DNA of 64,000 bases from assembly GCA_963737365.1 (NCBI GenBank), contig CAVTSD010000001.1:930001-994000 (forward strand). The letters run 5' to 3'. The stretch is from Roseiarcus sp963737365. GTDB taxonomy: Bacteria > Pseudomonadota > Alphaproteobacteria > Rhizobiales > Beijerinckiaceae. Positions 1 through 8,780 of this stretch are shown here, piece by piece. Position 1 is the first letter of the stretch, and each line of letters starts with the position of its first letter. The notes under the pieces are model-generated. The model was given only the letters and a program-made list of their open reading frames with translations, did not search any database and was not told where the DNA came from. The translations under genes were made by a program, and so were the position numbers.

Positions 1-1747
1 CGCAGACTTGTATGAGAGCTATCAGGTTCGGCTTAAAGCGCTGAACGCGGTCGACTTCGGCGACCTCTTGCTCGAGCCGTTGCGGCTATTGCGCGAAAAT
101 AGCGATGTTCTGAGCACGTTCCGCCGACGGTTTCGCTACATTCTCGTCGACGAGTACCAGGACACGAACGTTGTCCAGTATCTGCTTCTGCGCCTGCTTG
201 CCCAGTCCAACGGCAATCTGTGCTGTGTCGGCGACGACGATCAGTCGATCTACGCCTGGCGCGGCGCCGATGTCGAAAACATCCTGCGCTTCGAGAAGGA
301 TTTCCCCGGCGCCAAGGTTATTCGGCTCGAGCGAAATTATCGATCGACCGGCCACATTCTCGCCGTTGCCGCGGGGTTGATCGCTCACAATCGCGGCCGT
401 CTTGGGAAGACGCTGTTCACCGACAAACCGCTCGGAGATCGGCCAAAGGTCGCTGAAGGCTCTGACAGCCAGGAGGAAGCGAGGCTCATCGGCGAGGAGA
501 TCGAAGCGGCGCAACACAAAGGCGTGTCTCTGGACGACATCGCGATCCTCGTGCGCGCTTCCTTTCAGATGCGCGAATTCGAGGAGCGGTTCATCGCCCT
601 GGGGCTGCCTTACAAGGTCATTGGCGGTCCTCGATTCTACGAGCGCGCCGAAATACGCGACGCCTTGGCCTATCTACGCTGCGTCGCCCAACCCGATGAC
701 GACCTCGCCTTCGAGCGGATCTACAACCAGCCCAAACGAGGTCTTGGCGAAGCGACGCTGGCGATCCTGCACGACTATGGGCGGCGCGCCGGCCTCCCTT
801 TGACGCGGGCGGCGCGCGCGCTTGTCGAGACCGAGGAGCTGAAACCGCGCCCCCGTCAAATTCTCCGCGGGGTCCTCGATGACTTCGACCGGTGGCGGAG
901 GCAGTCGGAGCAGATCCCGCACGAAGAACTGGCGCAGCTTGTTCTGGAGGAGAGCGGCTATATCGACATGTGGAAAGCGGAGCGCACGCCTGACGCCGCC
1001 GGACGGCTCGACAACCTAAAAGAACTCGTCCGTTCAATGGGCGAGTTTCCCGACCTCGCAGCGTTTCTCGAGCACGTGTCGCTGGTCATGGACGTCGACA
1101 ACGGGGACGACGGCGCTCGCGTTTCGATCATGACGCTTCACGCGGCGAAGGGGCTGGAATTCGATCTTGTTTTTCTGCCCGGCTGGGAGGAGGGCCTGTT
1201 TCCCAATCAGCGCTCGCTCGACGACAGCGGCCTTGCCGGGCTCGAGGAGGAGCGGCGACTGGCCTATGTCGGCCTGACCCGGGCCCGCCTGCAGGCGCGG
1301 ATCTACTATGCGCTCAATCGTCGGGTGCGGGGCTTATGGCAGACCTCGATTCCGTCCCGGTTCATCCAGGAATTGCCCGCCGACCATGTCGAATTCGACG
1401 AATTCGTCGGATCGTCGGACCGCGCCCATGGATCGTGGCCGCGAGCGGGCTTGGAAACAGGGTTTGCCTCCCGCTATGACACGCCGGGTTGGCGCCGCGC
1501 GGAATCGAGGCAGCGCGAGTTCGGAGAAGCGGGTCCGCGTGGACCTCGGTCTCCCGGCCCGATCTTTGAGGGCTCAGTGCAAAGAGTGGGCGCATCCACC
1601 TCGGTTTTTCATGCGGGGTCGCGCGTGTTTCACAACAAGTTCGGTCCCGGCGCCGTGGTCGCCGTAGACGGCTCGAAATTGACGGTCGATTTCGACAAGG
1701 CGGGCCGGAAACTGGTGATGGACAGTTTCGTCGCCGCAGAGGGATAG
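1..1747 (+). CDS. uvrD: UvrD/PcrA-type ATP-dependent DNA helicase, 3' part (start outside window)
   Basis: Superfamily 1A 3'-5' helicase that unwinds DNA in excision and mismatch repair. The reading frame is open to the left edge (two codons precede the first in-window TTG), so the N-terminal Walker A domain is missing. Counting from that TTG, visible motifs are motif II (VDEYQDTN, about residues 47-54), motif III (GDDDQSIYAWRGA, about 75), motif IV (LERNYRST), motif V (TLHAAKGLEFD, about 376) and motif VI (AYVGLTRAR, about 418). The C-terminus carries the short PcrA-like tail domain (FGPGAVVAVDG). About 580 residues of a usual 700-800 are present. Paralogue assignment (UvrD versus PcrA/Rep) is not settled by this fragment. 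Confidence 0.93.
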   Translation, partial: ADLYESYQVRLKALNAVDFGDLLLEPLRLLRENSDVLSTFRRRFRYILVDEYQDTNVVQYLLLRLLAQSNGNLCCVGDDDQSIYAWRGADVENILRFEKDFPGAKVIRLERNYRSTGHILAVAAGLIAHNRGRLGKTLFTDKPLGDRPKVAEGSDSQEEARLIGEEIEAAQHKGVSLDDIAILVRASFQMREFEERFIALGLPYKVIGGPRFYERAEIRDALAYLRCVAQPDDDLAFERIYNQPKRGLGEATLAILHDYGRRAGLPLTRAARALVETEELKPRPRQILRGVLDDFDRWRRQSEQIPHEELAQLVLEESGYIDMWKAERTPDAAGRLDNLKELVRSMGEFPDLAAFLEHVSLVMDVDNGDDGARVSIMTLHAAKGLEFDLVFLPGWEEGLFPNQRSLDDSGLAGLEEERRLAYVGLTRARLQARIYYALNRRVRGLWQTSIPSRFIQELPADHVEFDEFVGSSDRAHGSWPRAGLETGFASRYDTPGWRRAESRQREFGEAGPRGPRSPGPIFEGSVQRVGASTSVFHAGSRVFHNKFGPGAVVAVDGSKLTVDFDKAGRKLVMDSFVAAEG

Positions 1748-1837
1748 TCGAACCGACCAAGACGCCGACCGTCGCCCGCGCGGCGGCGCCAATCGGGCGC
1801 GGCGGGCGCTAAACTTAGGACCTTCTCCTGACCTGCG

Positions 1838-2725
1838 TCAGGCCGCCTTGGTTCTCGGATTGACTTCCGCGGTATAGGCGTCGATGAGCGCCGCGGTCAC
1901 CGCCGCTGGTTTGTAATGATGCGGGCCGATCTCGCCGACCGGCGTCACCTCAGCAGCGGTTCCGGTGATGAAGCATTCGTCGAAGTCGCCGAGTTCGGCA
2001 GGCATGATGCGCCGCTCGATGACTTCAAATCCGCGCTTGCGAGCAAGATCGATGACTGTCGCTCGCGTGATGCCGGCAAGGAAGCAATCGGCGATCGGGG
2101 TGTGAATCGTCCCGTTCTTGACGAAAAATATGTTGGCGCCCGTGCATTCCGCCACTCGCCCCTGCCAGTCGTACATCAAGGCGTCGGCATAGCCGTGACG
2201 CTCCGCGCGGTGTTTGGAGATGGTGCAAATCATGTAGAGGCCCGCGGCCTTCGCCATCGCGGGAGCGGTCGCGGGATCGGGCCGTCGATATTCGGCGATA
2301 TCGAGCCGAATCCCCTTCGTCCGATGGGCGGGATCGAAATAGCTCGGCCACTCCCACACGGCGATGCCCAGATGGATCGTGTTATGCTGCGCCGCGACGC
2401 CCATCATTTCCGAGCCACGCCAGGCGATCGCCCGGACATAGGCGTCGGAGAGATGGTTCTTTTTCAACACATCAGCTTTGGCGGCGTCGATTTCCGCGAC
2501 GGTCCACGGGACCTCAAAGTCCAGAATTTCGGCAGAATCTCTGAGCCGCCGCGAATGTGCCGTCGATTTGAAGATGCGCCCACCATAGGCGCGCTCCCCC
2601 TCGAAAACGGCGCTCGCATAGTGCAGCGCGTGGGTTAGGACGTGCACCTTGGCGTCGCGCCAAGGGACCAGATGGCCGTCGAGCCAGATCCAGCCATCAC
2701 GATTGTCAAAAGTCGGGGCCGCCAT
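1838..2725 (-). CDS. ilvE: Branched-chain amino acid aminotransferase
   Basis: PLP fold-type IV transaminase that interconverts valine, leucine and isoleucine with their 2-oxo acids using 2-oxoglutarate/glutamate; cytoplasmic. The 295-residue length is normal. The PLP lysine is K159 in MAKAAGLY, in the same place as in E. coli IlvE, and E193 in ECTGANIF is the conserved PLP-nitrogen contact. The N-terminal VFEGERAYGG stretch is the family substrate loop. The gene diverges from the marR-like gene across about 135 bp holding an inverted repeat, so the MarR protein may control it (inference). A D-amino acid transaminase or ADC lyase is less likely given the IlvE-type start and length. Confidence 0.93.
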   Translation of the reverse strand: MAAPTFDNRDGWIWLDGHLVPWRDAKVHVLTHALHYASAVFEGERAYGGRIFKSTAHSRRLRDSAEILDFEVPWTVAEIDAAKADVLKKNHLSDAYVRAIAWRGSEMMGVAAQHNTIHLGIAVWEWPSYFDPAHRTKGIRLDIAEYRRPDPATAPAMAKAAGLYMICTISKHRAERHGYADALMYDWQGRVAECTGANIFFVKNGTIHTPIADCFLAGITRATVIDLARKRGFEVIERRIMPAELGDFDECFITGTAAEVTPVGEIGPHHYKPAAVTAALIDAYTAEVNPRTKAA

Positions 2726-2826
2726 GGCGATTTCCTCTGTTATCCAGCGAGCGGGTTTGGATTCTTGGCGATTGGAGTTACATGGGTCGCGTCGCTGATG
2801 ATAGCTTACGATAGCACGAGGGTCGA

Positions 2827-2851
2827 ATTATGTCAACATTGCTGACCTAAT
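2827..2851. promoter_or_regulatory. Inverted repeat, candidate MarR operator
   Basis: ATTATGTCA (2827-2835), 7-nt spacer, TGACCTAAT (2843-2851): 9-bp arms with one mismatch, ending 9 bp before the marR-like ATG and lying between the two divergent genes. MarR dimers commonly bind such sites and repress their own operon; that this one does so is inferred from position and symmetry. Confidence 0.5.
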
Positions 2852-2860
2852 AGGGCATCA

Positions 2861-3388
2861 ATGTCTTCGGACGTCTCGAAGCCGGTCCCGTCGCCGCAAC
2901 CACGCCGCGGCGATGAGCCGATGTATGACCTGATCGAGCAGTTCTTTTTCGCATATCGCGACTTCGTCGGAGACGCGGATCGACTGCTCGAGGCTTATGG
3001 GTTCGGGCGCGCGCATCATCGGGTCCTCTATTTTGTCAGCCGACGGCCGGGCCTCACGATCGCCGAGCTTCTGGAGATATTGCGGATAACAAAACAGAGC
3101 CTCAATCGCGTCTTGCGGGAACTCGTCGACAAAAACTTCGTCGAGATCCAAGCTGGGGCCCTCGATCGCCGTCGTCGGCAGCTCTATGCGACGCCGGACG
3201 GCGAGCGGCTCGCGCTCAAGCTGGCGCTTGTCCAGACACGGCGGTTCGCATTGGCGCTGGAGCAGCTTGGCGATTGGGGCCTGCCATCGGCGCAAGCGTT
3301 TCTTAAAGCGATGATCGATCCTCAGAAAGCTCCGAGCGACCTTAATGGGCGCGCGGAGCCTCCGAAATGGGCGGGTCAGGCCCGTTGA
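2861..3388 (+). CDS. MarR-family transcriptional regulator
   Basis: 175-residue winged-helix regulator. The core covers roughly residues 20-145, with the recognition region around LTIAELLEILRITKQSLNRVLRE and the basic wing around ALDRRRRQLYATPDG. It is first gene of a three-gene operon: its last 22 bp overlap the start of the response regulator, and the kinase follows with a 4-bp overlap. The divergent neighbour is ilvE. The combination of MarR, OmpR-type regulator and kinase in one transcript suggests a shared envelope or metabolic stimulus, but no ligand can be read from sequence. The start is the first ATG after the inverted repeat. Confidence 0.9.
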   Translation: MSSDVSKPVPSPQPRRGDEPMYDLIEQFFFAYRDFVGDADRLLEAYGFGRAHHRVLYFVSRRPGLTIAELLEILRITKQSLNRVLRELVDKNFVEIQAGALDRRRRQLYATPDGERLALKLALVQTRRFALALEQLGDWGLPSAQAFLKAMIDPQKAPSDLNGRAEPPKWAGQAR

Positions 3389-4098
3389 GCGCGACGCCGG
3401 CCTCTCTCCTGGACGACGCCGCCCATGTCCTCGTGGTCGACGACGATCGGCGGCTTCGCGCTCTTTTGTCCAGCTATCTCGTCAAGCACGGTCATCGCGT
3501 CACAGTCGCCTCAACGGCGGCCAAGGCGCGCGCCTTTCTCGACGGGCTCGCTTTCGACATCATCGTGCTTGACGTCATGATGCCGGGCGAGAGCGGGTTC
3601 GATTTCGCCGCAGACTTGCGGTTGCGATCGCAAGTGCCGATTCTCATGCTGACCGCTCGTGGCGATCCAGAGGATCGCGTGCGCGGCCTCGAAATTGGCG
3701 TAGACGACTATCTCGCCAAGCCGTTTGAGCCGCGCGAACTCTTGTTGCGGATTGGCTCCGTGCTGCGGCGAACGCGAGCCCCGCAGGCGGGCAGCGTCGA
3801 AACCAGTGTCGTTCGCTTCGGACGCTTCGCGTTCTCGCTTGAGCGCGGGGAACTGCGAGCCGGAGACGATCCGGTTCGCATCACAGAGCGCGAGCGCGAG
3901 ATGCTCCGCCTGCTCAGCGCAAGCCCCGGCGCAATCGTTTCTCGGGAGACGCTATCGGGATCGGGCGGCGCGGCCCAGGAGCGGACGGTCGACGTTCTCG
4001 TCAACCGGCTGAGGCGCAAGATCGAGCAAGACCCGACCAATCCGATCTACCTGCAGACGGCGCGCGGAGCGGGGTATCGGCTCGTCGCTGACCGATGA
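3367..4098 (+). CDS. OmpR-family two-component response regulator
   Basis: 243-residue DNA-binding response regulator. The receiver domain (about 20-135) shows the acidic pair D25/D26, phospho-acceptor D69 in VLDVMMPG, T96 and K118 in YLAKPF. The C-terminal half is an OmpR/PhoB winged helix (about 145-240) ending in the usual ARGAGYRL motif. The ATG lies inside the 3' end of the marR-like gene; a later start near residue 9 would also be compatible because the receiver begins near residue 20. The downstream kinase overlaps by ATGA and is the expected partner. Confidence 0.95.
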   Translation: MGGSGPLSATPASLLDDAAHVLVVDDDRRLRALLSSYLVKHGHRVTVASTAAKARAFLDGLAFDIIVLDVMMPGESGFDFAADLRLRSQVPILMLTARGDPEDRVRGLEIGVDDYLAKPFEPRELLLRIGSVLRRTRAPQAGSVETSVVRFGRFAFSLERGELRAGDDPVRITEREREMLRLLSASPGAIVSRETLSGSGGAAQERTVDVLVNRLRRKIEQDPTNPIYLQTARGAGYRLVADR

Positions 4099-5484
4099 GC
4101 GACCGACTCGCATTCCGAAAGCTACGCGTGCTCGCGCAGATCCGCATTCTTTGGCGGCGCGCGGCGCGGGGCATGGCGGAGATCCTGCCGAAGGGCCTTT
4201 ACAAGCGCTCGCTCTTGATCGTGATCGTCCCGATGGTGCTGCTCCAAAGCGCCGTAACGCTCGTGTTCATGCAACATCACTGGGACTTGGTGACCCGCAG
4301 GCTCTCCGATGCGGTCGCGCGCGACGTCGGAGCCCTGACTGACCTCTATCAAAGGTTGCCGCCCGGTGAGGACGACGCCTTTTTAGAGAAACTGGCGTCC
4401 GAGAGGTTTCGCATGGACGCGTCGTTACTGCCTGCGGGTCCGTTGCCGCCGGTCATGCCGCGCACCTTCTATGGCGCGTTGGATCCGCTCACTCGGACCC
4501 TTCCGAAGGAAATAAGAAAACAGGTCACACAGCCTTTCTGGATCGACACCGTCGGGCGGTCGGGCTTAATGGAGATCCGCGTCGATCTCGGCGGTCGGGT
4601 CCTTCGACTGGTGACGCGCCGCGCTCTCGCCTATGAGGCGAACGCCCATATTTTCGTCCTCTGGATGCTGGGGGCGATGATCGTCCTCCTGATGGTGGCG
4701 ATCATCTTTTTACGCAATCAGATTCGACCCATTTTGCGCCTCGCGAGAGCGGCGGAGGATTTCGGCAAAGGCAGAGATCTCGATTTCAGTCCGCATGGAG
4801 CGCGCGAGGTCCGGCAAGCGGGCCATGCTTTCATTGAGATGAAACGGCGGGTCGAGCGCGCAACGGAACAGCGCACCGCGATGCTCAACGGCGTGAGCCA
4901 TGATCTGCGCACGATGCTCACGCGCTTCAAACTGTCTTTGGCGCTGCTCGACAACTCAGCCGACAGCGAATTCCTGCAAAAAGACGTCGATGAAATGGGG
5001 CAGATGCTTGAGGGATATCTGGCCTTCGCTCGCGGCGACACAGGCGAAGCGACGGCCCAGGTCAACATCGCAACGATGCTTGAAGATCTCCGGGAGGCCT
5101 CCGCGCGGGATGGCGCGAAGTCTTGGCGTGGAGACGCGAGGAAATCTCGATATCCGTATTCGGCCGATGGCGATGAAACGCTGCCTCGGCAATCTCGTCG
5201 CCAACGCCCAACGTCACGCGGACAATGTGCGCGTTTCAGCTGCCTTGGAGGCCCAATTCCTGTCGATTGTCGTCGACGACGATGGAGCTGGGATCGACCC
5301 CGCTTATCGCGAGGACGTATTCCGGCCCTTCTATCGCCTTGACGAAGCGCGCAACCAGGATGAAGGCGGGTCCGGCCTGGGCCTCGCGATCGCCCGCGAC
5401 ATCGCTCGCTCTCATGGCGGCGACATCACCCTTACGGAAAGCCCAATGGGAGGGCTTAGAGCGGCCGTACGTATTCCGGTTTAG
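4095..5484 (+). pseudogene. EnvZ-type sensor histidine kinase, interrupted by one frameshift
   Basis: Partner kinase of the preceding regulator. Frame 1 (4095 to about 5120) encodes a TM helix (about residues 36-55), a periplasmic sensor region, a second TM helix (about 187-208), HAMP, and the H-box with H269 in SHDLRTMLTRFK. The ATP-binding domain is intact but in the +1 frame: N-box LVANAQRHA, G1 DDDGAGID, G2 GSGLGLAI, ending at 5484. The switch falls between 5112 and 5130, where protein similarity passes from ...EASARDGAK to SLGVETRGN.... One extra base (or two missing) explains it. Either a recent inactivation or a sequencing error; all functional motifs survive, which favours error or very recent loss. 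Apart from the shift, length (about 460 residues) is normal. Confidence 0.85.
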
Positions 5485-5499
5485 CTTCGCTCGAGGCGC

Positions 5500-5546
5500 A
5501 GGAGCTTAAACCTTAAACCAAAGCGCTTAAACCCAGGAGCTTAAAC
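5500..5546. repeat. CTTAAAC heptanucleotide repeats
   Basis: CTTAAAC occurs at 5505, 5512, 5526 and 5540, spaced 7, 14 and 14 bp, with AGGAGCTTAAAC duplicated exactly at 5500 and 5535. The cluster spans the kinase-trxA convergent gap; the last copy contains the trxA stop codon. It looks like slippage of a 7-bp unit; no function is evident. Confidence 0.7.
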
Positions 5547-5864
5547 TGAAGCGCTGATCCAGCGGGACAATTCGCTTTTGGGGCCAGCTCCGGTCTTGGT
5601 GGCGACCTGCTTGCCGCCTTTGAACACCATCAAAGTCGGGATCGATCGGATGCCATATTTGCTCGCGACGCCCGGATTCTCGTCGACATTGAGCTTAGCG
5701 ATCTTGACCTTGCCGTTCATTTCGGTGGCGATTTCTTCGAGCGCCGGCCCAATCATGCGGCATGGCCCGCACCACTCGGCCCAGAAGTCGACGACGACCG
5801 GCTCCTCGGAGTTGATGACATCTGTGTCGAAACTCGCGTCCGTGACTTTGGCCGTTACTGACAT
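5541..5864 (-). CDS. trxA: Thioredoxin
   Basis: 107-residue cytoplasmic thioredoxin, a general protein disulfide reductase recycled by thioredoxin reductase. The active site WCGPC is at residues 31-35, the buried Asp in VVDFWAEW precedes it and the cis-proline is P76 in SIPTLM. Length is exactly that of E. coli Trx1. No signal peptide. It is monocistronic here, convergent with the sensor kinase and divergent from the HAD hydrolase. Confidence 0.97.
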   Translation of the reverse strand: MSVTAKVTDASFDTDVINSEEPVVVDFWAEWCGPCRMIGPALEEIATEMNGKVKIAKLNVDENPGVASKYGIRSIPTLMVFKGGKQVATKTGAGPKSELSRWISASV

Positions 5865-6010
5865 GGCGTCCTCAAAGACGGCGTGCTTGCCGCGCTCAAT
5901 AGCTAGGAACCAACCCGAGCGTCGTCAAGCGGGCCCGCGCGACGCGGTCGCCCCCGCGGCGAGGATCCACGCCTTGACATGGGTGGAGACGTCGCCTAGC
6001 CGAGCCAGCG

Positions 6011-6913
6011 ATGGGGCAGGAACAGGCGCAGATCATCAGGCAGATCGCCGGTCTCAGCGAGATTTCGGATCGCTATGACCTGATTCTCTGCGACATCTGG
6101 GGCGTATTGCACAACGGCGTGGATTCCTTCGCGCAGGCCTCGAATGCGCTTGTGTCATTCCGAAGGCGGGGCGGTTCAGTCGTCCTCATCAGCAACGCGC
6201 CGCGTCCCTCTCCGCCGATTGCACGGCAAGTGCTGAAGCTTGGCGTGTCGCCAGACGCATTCGACGCCATCGTCACGTCGGGCGACGTGACGACCGGATT
6301 GATGGAGCGGCAGGCGGCCGACCAGGTGCTCCACATCGGGCCCGAGCGCGACCACAGCCTTTTCGAGGCTGCCGCTGAGACAAGCGGCGTGAGAGCAAAG
6401 CTCGTTTCTCTCGAACACGCTCATTATGTGCTCTGCACCGGCTTGAGAAACGACGAGATCGAAACGATCGACGAGTACGAATTCGAATTGCAGGCGATGT
6501 CGGCCCGCGGACTGCCGATGATCTGCGCCAATCCAGATATCGTGATCCACCGCGGCGACACCCTCATCTATTGCGCGGGGGCGCTTGCGCGTCGATACGA
6601 AGAGCTCGGCGGCTCGGTGATCTACGCGGGCAAGCCATACGCGCCGATCTACGACCAGGCGTTGAGGCTCGCTGAAAAACTTCGAGGCGCATCGGTCGAA
6701 AAACGTCGAGTGCTCGCGATCGGCGACGGCATGCGGACCGACGTCACAGGCGCCGCGCGAGCCGGGTTAGACGTGCTCTTCGTCACCGGAGGCATCCATC
6801 GGTCCTTGCACAAGGAGACGCTGAACTCGCCAGCCGATCCGATTGAGCTTCAGCGTCTGTATGATGAAAACGCGGCGTGGCCGGTCGCCGCCATTCCTAT
6901 GCTTCGACCCTGA
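6011..6913 (+). CDS. HAD superfamily class IIA hydrolase (TIGR01459 type)
   Basis: 300-residue HAD phosphatase. Motif I is CDIWGVLHNG with nucleophile D28 (the Asp-x-Trp-Gly-Val-Leu form is typical of this subfamily), motif II is VLISNAPRP, and the C-terminal motif is AIGDGMRTDVTGAARAG. The class IIA cap lies between motifs II and III. Members are common in alphaproteobacteria, often near ribF; here a MaoC gene separates the two. The substrate is not established for the family; relatives include nucleotide and phosphosugar phosphatases. Confidence 0.9.
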   Translation: MGQEQAQIIRQIAGLSEISDRYDLILCDIWGVLHNGVDSFAQASNALVSFRRRGGSVVLISNAPRPSPPIARQVLKLGVSPDAFDAIVTSGDVTTGLMERQAADQVLHIGPERDHSLFEAAAETSGVRAKLVSLEHAHYVLCTGLRNDEIETIDEYEFELQAMSARGLPMICANPDIVIHRGDTLIYCAGALARRYEELGGSVIYAGKPYAPIYDQALRLAEKLRGASVEKRRVLAIGDGMRTDVTGAARAGLDVLFVTGGIHRSLHKETLNSPADPIELQRLYDENAAWPVAAIPMLRP

Positions 6914-6995
6914 TCGGCTAGGCGCCTTACCGGTCTCGCGGGCGTCGCGGTGTTACGGTGTTCGGTTTTCCGATTTCAGATCGCGGCGGTCGCGC

Positions 6996-7451
6996 ATGCA
7001 AAATTCGCTGTTTCATACCCTCTATTTCGAAGATCTCGCGGTCGGCATGCGGGCGGCGATTCGCAAGACCGTCGAGAACGAAGACGTCATTCACTTCGCC
7101 GAACTCTCTGGCGATCACAATCCCATCCATCTGTCGGAGCATTTCGCGCGCAAGACTCGCTTTGGCGGCCGAATCGTTCACGGGCTCTACACCGCGAGTC
7201 TGATTTCGGGGGTGATTGGCATGCGGCTGCCGGGCCCGGGCGCTGTCTATATCTCGCAGACCCTGAACTTTCTTGGCGCGGTCAAAATCGGCGACGTCGT
7301 AGACGTCAGCGTGGAGGTGGTCGAGCTGACCGAGAAGAAGCGCCGCGTCCGGTTGCATTGCGAGTGTCGGGTCGGCGACCGCGTCGTGCTTGACGGCGAG
7401 GGAGTTCTCAGCGTGCCGCCGACGCCCAAGCTTAAGTCCCCCGACGCTTGA
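6996..7451 (+). CDS. MaoC-family (R)-specific enoyl-CoA hydratase
   Basis: 151-residue single hot-dog domain. The hydratase-2 signature is clear: D40 and H45 in SGDHNPIHL, spaced as in the catalytic Asp/His pair of PhaJ. The family hydrates trans-2-enoyl-CoA to (R)-3-hydroxyacyl-CoA, which can feed polyhydroxyalkanoate synthesis. The frame is open further upstream, but the ATG at 6996 directly precedes conserved sequence and upstream residues do not look coding. Lies between the HAD gene and ribF on the same strand. Confidence 0.9.
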   Translation: MQNSLFHTLYFEDLAVGMRAAIRKTVENEDVIHFAELSGDHNPIHLSEHFARKTRFGGRIVHGLYTASLISGVIGMRLPGPGAVYISQTLNFLGAVKIGDVVDVSVEVVELTEKKRRVRLHCECRVGDRVVLDGEGVLSVPPTPKLKSPDA

Positions 7452-7532
7452 TCGTTTCTGGCGCGGAGGCAGTTGCGCGTGTCGCAAAACGCAGGTACGG
7501 GACGACGGAATCCCTGGGATCGGCAGGACGCA

Positions 7533-8483
7533 ATGACCAACGGCTTCGTGCTTGCCACGGACCCGATGCTGCCGCCGCACGGGCTCGAAGGCGCGGTTTA
7601 CGCAATCGGGAATTTCGACGGCTTGCATCGCGGGCATCAGGCGGTCATCGGTCGCGCTGTCGCGATGGCGAACGAGAGAGCGGCCCCCAGCGCGTTACTG
7701 ACCTTCGAACCGCATCCTGTGGATTTCTTCGCCGGGCGCCCGGTCGTTTTTCGATTGACGCCGTCGCGCGACAAGGCGGCGATTTGCGCTGGGCTCGGGC
7801 TCACAGGCCTCGTTCTTATTCATTTTAACGCTGCGCTCGCCGCGATGACCGGGGACGAATTCGTCACACAGATTCTGATCGAGCGGCTCGGAGCGGGCGC
7901 GGTCGTCGTCGGCTGGGATTTTCATTTTGGCAAGGGCCGTTCCGGCTCCCCGGCGACCCTGGCCGAGGCTGGTAAAAGGCACGGGTTCGGAGTCGAAATC
8001 GTCACGAAAGTGGAAAGTGAGACCGGCGTTTTCTCCTCGAGCGCTATTCGCCAGGCTCTGGGGCGCGGCGATCTCGCCGCTGCGGCGCAAAGCCTCGGCC
8101 GCAACTATTCTGTTTCAGGCCAAGTGATTTCGGGGCAACGCCTGGGACGCACCCTTGGCATGCCGACGGCGAACATCGCGCTTGAGCCGACCAGTCGCCT
8201 GGCGCACGGAATCTACGCCGTCATCGCGCGAGTCGACGGGCGCGCCTTTCCCGCCGTCGCCAGCTTTGGCACCCGACCGACAGTCGATGACGGGCCGCCC
8301 CTGCTCGAGGTTCATCTCCTTGATTTCGACGGAGACCTCTATGGCCGCGAGATGGAAGTGGAGTTCATCGAGCGCATCCGGGATGAGCTCAAGTTCAATT
8401 CCCTCGACGCGCTTGTCGCCGAAATGAATCGGGACAAGGAGCGGGCGCGCGCGATTCTCGAAGGCCGTCAATTAAACAGATAA
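7533..8483 (+). CDS. ribF: Bifunctional riboflavin kinase/FAD synthetase
   Basis: Converts riboflavin to FMN and FMN to FAD. The N-terminal nucleotidyltransferase domain contains the phosphate-binding motif GNFDGLHRGHQ near residue 26; the C-terminal kinase domain begins about residue 185 with GQRLGRTLGMPTANI and ends near DRVARAILEG-like sequence. The ATG at 7533 gives about 316 residues, the usual length; the frame extends upstream to 7473 with alternative codons, but these 20 residues are not family-like. Confidence 0.94.
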   Translation: MTNGFVLATDPMLPPHGLEGAVYAIGNFDGLHRGHQAVIGRAVAMANERAAPSALLTFEPHPVDFFAGRPVVFRLTPSRDKAAICAGLGLTGLVLIHFNAALAAMTGDEFVTQILIERLGAGAVVVGWDFHFGKGRSGSPATLAEAGKRHGFGVEIVTKVESETGVFSSSAIRQALGRGDLAAAAQSLGRNYSVSGQVISGQRLGRTLGMPTANIALEPTSRLAHGIYAVIARVDGRAFPAVASFGTRPTVDDGPPLLEVHLLDFDGDLYGREMEVEFIERIRDELKFNSLDALVAEMNRDKERARAILEGRQLNR

Positions 8484-8780
8484 ATAATGTGTATTGAATG
8501 GGGATTGTCGGGCGTTATTTTCAGCGCGGAACTAAACGGGGTCTTAAACCCCTGATATGGTTGATGGGCGCCGGTAATTGACCGCTACGCTCGGCGCGCC
8601 TCTGAAGCCGCCCTTATGGGCGTCGCGGCGCCAGCCGGCGCGGCCCTGATGCGGTTACGATGGAAAGGTCGGGGCCGCCAGGATCTGAATTTGTGAGATG
8701 GCGCCAAATCCTCTAATCCCACGCCGGTGTTGCATACCAAGCAAAATCTTGCATCCGAAACCAAATCTGGCTTCACACCC
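8484..8780. other. ribF-ileS intergenic region
   Basis: About 297 bp without a supported gene. A small hairpin GGGGT-CTTAA-ACCCC lies at 8538-8552 without a T-run. The ileS frame is open back to a GTG at 8727. I see no T-box or other recognisable leader. Confidence 0.6.

Noticed and set aside
8484..8780. Possible T-box or other riboswitch before ileS
   Set aside because: No T-box sequence or specifier hairpin; T-boxes are not expected in alphaproteobacteria.
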